Below are positions 61,594 through 64,000 of a stretch of 64,000 nucleotides of DNA, piece after piece. Position 1 is the stretch's first letter; each line of letters opens with the position of its first letter. The stretch spans positions 15,853,959-15,917,958 of the forward strand of contig NC_089278.1 of NCBI RefSeq assembly GCF_963678975.1. Direction: 5' to 3'. The notes below the pieces were generated by a model. The model worked only from the letters and a program-made list of their open reading frames with translations. It did no database searches and had not been told where the DNA came from. A program made the translations under genes and the position numbers. The stretch comes from Dysidea avara (Eukaryota; Porifera; Demospongiae; Dictyoceratida; Dysideidae).

Positions 61594-62906
61594 CAAGGCC
61601 GGAGGAGACGGTCCGGTTGGTCAGGCCTGAGCCGGACCAATAATCTGGAGTTGAACCAACTAGCTGACCAGCTCGAACTACATTACTCTCATGCAATCTT
61701 TGGACGATCACATCTACATGTACCTACGTACATTTTACAGATGTTATTGAAAATGCATGACACGAGTAGTTACCTAGTTTCTCAGCCTAACTAAAGCACA
61801 GAACTACACGTATAGTACCTCCAATCACCTTACAGTACAGCATAGCATTCGTATCGTTCGTACAGAAATGATTGTGGGTTCTACGTACAGTATCACATGT
61901 GCTGACAGTTGGCATTTTTATCACGTGTAAGGCAGGTGCCTTCTTTGATTCTAAACCAGCACACTTATATCACAATTCAATCTTCATAAAGTAATCATTA
62001 GCATTCCTTGGCTTGTCTCTCTTGGCTTCTTTTACTGGGCGAAGGGCTGGCAGTGACAAACCCGGCAGATGACTCATTCCGCGGCAAGAAGCTGTACACC
62101 CATACATTACATGGTGGCCATCTGGATGAGATGTTGAGTAGAAATCACTCCTCTTCAACTACCCACTCGTCCTGTCGAGATACTGAGCAAATTCTCAGTC
62201 TCACCCACATCGTGCCATTTTCGAATACTGATTGGTCTCGTGACTGTCCACCAGTATATTTACGTGATGATCCGTTCACTTCATACAAACCAGTATAGTA
62301 GTATACTGTATTTTTGTAGCTGTGTAGCTTTTTATTGTAGCTGTGTGAATTCACTGTATGGTAATTATATCCTAGCTAAAGGGGGCCATGCTGCATGGGT
62401 TCCCTGTGAAATTTGGGGGGAAAGTTGCGAGTTGCTAGCTAGTTTTACTTTAAAGTTTAGCATCAATTTTAAATTTTAAGGCATTTTCAAGCCTTTAAAT
62501 TGCAAAAATTCTGAAGCTCCTGGGGGTTGCACCCCCAGACCCCCATTGAACTTCTAATTGCTAGCTATAACTAAATGAACCATACAGCAAGTTTCATGCT
62601 GTGTCCCCTGTATGTCAGGTCTACAATTATACATAGTATAGAAAGTCTGAAGAACAACAGATAGGCTTGAGCATATTTATATAGCTAGCTAGCAGTGAAA
62701 TATCACTAAAATTGCATATCTGAGTGTCTAATTTTCAAAAATTTCCTGTGGGGGCATGCCCCCAGACCCCCCTAGAATGCTCGTGCTTCACAGAGTGTGC
62801 TTCGCACACTGTGCAACAGCTCCTCTCTCATTGGCATGTATACAGTAGCAATTTCAACATTATAGTCAATGGCCTGACCAACTCAATTTTCCCTCCTCCG
62901 GCCCTG
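61594..62906. mobile_element. Non-autonomous hAT-like element, about 1.3 kb
   Basis: The left end CAAGGCCGGAGGAGA and the right end, inverted, CAGGGCCGGAGGAGG form inverted termini. CATGT flanks both sides (61589-61593 and 62907-62911), part of a possible target duplication. It shares GGTCCGG and GCATGCCCCCAGACCCCC blocks with the 692-bp element at 15612-16303. It carries an open frame of unknown origin (62002-62298). Confidence 0.65.
62002..62298 (+). other. Open frame inside the hAT-like element, origin unknown
   Basis: After TCATTAG at 61995-62001 (a possible splice acceptor), a frame of 98 codons runs to TAG at 62298. It is clearly richer in G+C than its surroundings. It begins with a hydrophobic stretch (ACLSWLLLLGEGLA) and ends VYLRDDPFTSYKPV. 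The antisense strand is also partly open. No family was recognised. It could be a captured host exon or a decayed element-encoded exon. Confidence 0.3.
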
Positions 62907-63020
62907 CATGTATATAATTTAGTTTATATTCATGCTATTGCTATTATTAATTCAGCTAGATAATTAGATTTGTAAATACTGTAATTTACCATAATTCATA
63001 AGTCATGAATTATTATTATA

Positions 63021-64000
63021 TTATAATTCAGTAATTACATTGTTATGCACTGCTAAGGAAGTATAACTCTTTAACACTTGCTCAAACAAACCAAGCATCT
63101 TCTCAACTGTTTTATAGTGTTTTCTCCACGCGGATTGTTTAGAGAAAGCCTCAAGGCTGCCCTTCATTTTCGTTTGCATAAGTACGTACAGGACATGCCC
63201 CTTTCTCCTCAAAGGAATTCTATATTTTTGGTTGTATTACACCCGTATAGCCCATTAGGAAAGTTATTCACAACGTATTCTTTAACCCATTTAACTCAAA
63301 TTTCGAAATATCGACCTCAGCATAAAGCTTAGCTTCTTGAAAGTGTAATGCAATGTTTACGAAGCCTTAATTCTTTTCACACATGCAGGCTGCTTTTGAC
63401 ACAAAACTGTTTGCTCACATGGGTGAAATGACACAGACGTTATGCTACATTCTTACCAAAACAATTACAGCAACTAGGTGCAAATGCCCTGCAGCCAGCA
63501 GTGGGGTGTGCGCCTGGTTAAAATGGTGCATATTGTTCATTGTCTCTGGCATAAAACATGTCACATAGGTATATGGCTACCAATCATATCAATTGTTAAT
63601 GGTAGAGAGTACTCGGATACTAAAAATTCATGATGCCTAGTTTCCAAAGTCATTCCTTACATCTGAACAATCATAATTATGCAAGACACTGTTTCTAAAC
63701 CAACCTGCCAGAATACAGCTTCAGCTCCATTTCCCATGGAAATATTCTTTTCAAACAACCTTAGTGGACATGTGTAATACTGTAGTTGCACATCAAACCA
63801 AAAAAGGAAAGCCTAGCTAGCTGTTCCAGATCAGTGACCTAACACTGGGGTACCTGAGCATCACTTGGGTGCTACAGTTGATGCAGGAAATTCCTCAGGA
63901 TTAGTAACTAGCAGGAGGTTTGTACCATGTCTCATGGATAACAGCATGGGCACTCAAAGTCTCACCTGACATTCAGTTGGTATTTCACTTCATCAGCAGA
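63021..64000 (-). CDS. Possible 3' end of an unrecognised gene, partial
   Basis: Two candidate exons on the minus strand: 63966-64000 (cut by the window edge; ends AATGTCAG before GTGAGA, phase 2) and 63021-63219 (after ATATAG, ends TAA). The phases fit (AG plus A gives arginine). The translation reads SADEVKYQLNVR then IPLRRKGHVLYVLMQTKMKG and later HYKTVEKMLGLFEQVLKSY. It is amphipathic and lysine-rich, and not recognised. An internal GTGTTA donor after FEQ is possible, so it could instead be a 5' exon spliced toward the DENND2-like gene. Confidence 0.33.

Overview
This window is nuclear DNA of an early-branching animal, most likely a demosponge. The sequence is AT-rich and its genes have many short exons with GT..AG introns. 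Six genes match conserved animal families: a Spinster-type MFS transporter, the M17 aminopeptidase LAP3, ILRUN, the ankyrin/DHHC palmitoyltransferase ZDHHC17 (HIP14), ZC3H14/Nab2, and a DENND2-type Rab GEF. The sponge assignment is an inference from compactness, the repeat mix (short foldback and hAT/Tc1-type MITEs, a DIRS element, an ISL2EU-like relic) and two receptor-like genes I cannot place in any family. There is no sign of prokaryotic gene organisation.

Layout. 1-0.6 kb: a small inverted-repeat element and an intron-containing tRNA-Ile(UAU). 1.2-2.9 kb (+): the 3' end of an unrecognised cysteine-rich extracellular protein. 3.2-6.9 kb (-): a seven-exon unrecognised type I membrane protein. 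8.6-12.1 kb (+): Spinster transporter, 8 exons. 12.5-24.1 kb (-): LAP3, about 14 exons, with introns full of MITEs, hairpins and a telomere-like tract. 27.2-30.1 kb (+): ILRUN, 5 exons. 30.6-45.2 kb (-): ZDHHC17, 17 exons. Its last intron, about 8.7 kb, holds a row of transposon fossils: an ISL2EU-like DNA transposon relic with a YqaJ exonuclease domain, a BEL/Pao fragment, and a DIRS element that still shows inverted termini and the internal complementary region. 45.5-46.8 kb (+): a single-exon ZC3H14-like gene, head to head with ZDHHC17 across 367 bp. 48.3-57.7 kb (-): DENND2-like gene, at least 26 exons, 5' end not found. 57.7-63 kb: mostly repeats, including a 1.3 kb hAT-like element. 63.0-64.0 kb (-): possible 3' end of another gene running off the window.

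The genes do not form an operon or an obvious shared pathway. The Spinster transporter, ZDHHC17 and DENND2 relate to membrane transport and trafficking. ILRUN regulates innate signalling in vertebrates, LAP3 trims peptides, and ZC3H14 binds poly(A) RNA. The eight confident or probable genes lie on strictly alternating strands, so every junction is divergent or convergent. Exon boundaries were worked out by eye from splice signals, reading phase and family similarity. The phases close without error in all genes except at one LAP3 junction, which is flagged.
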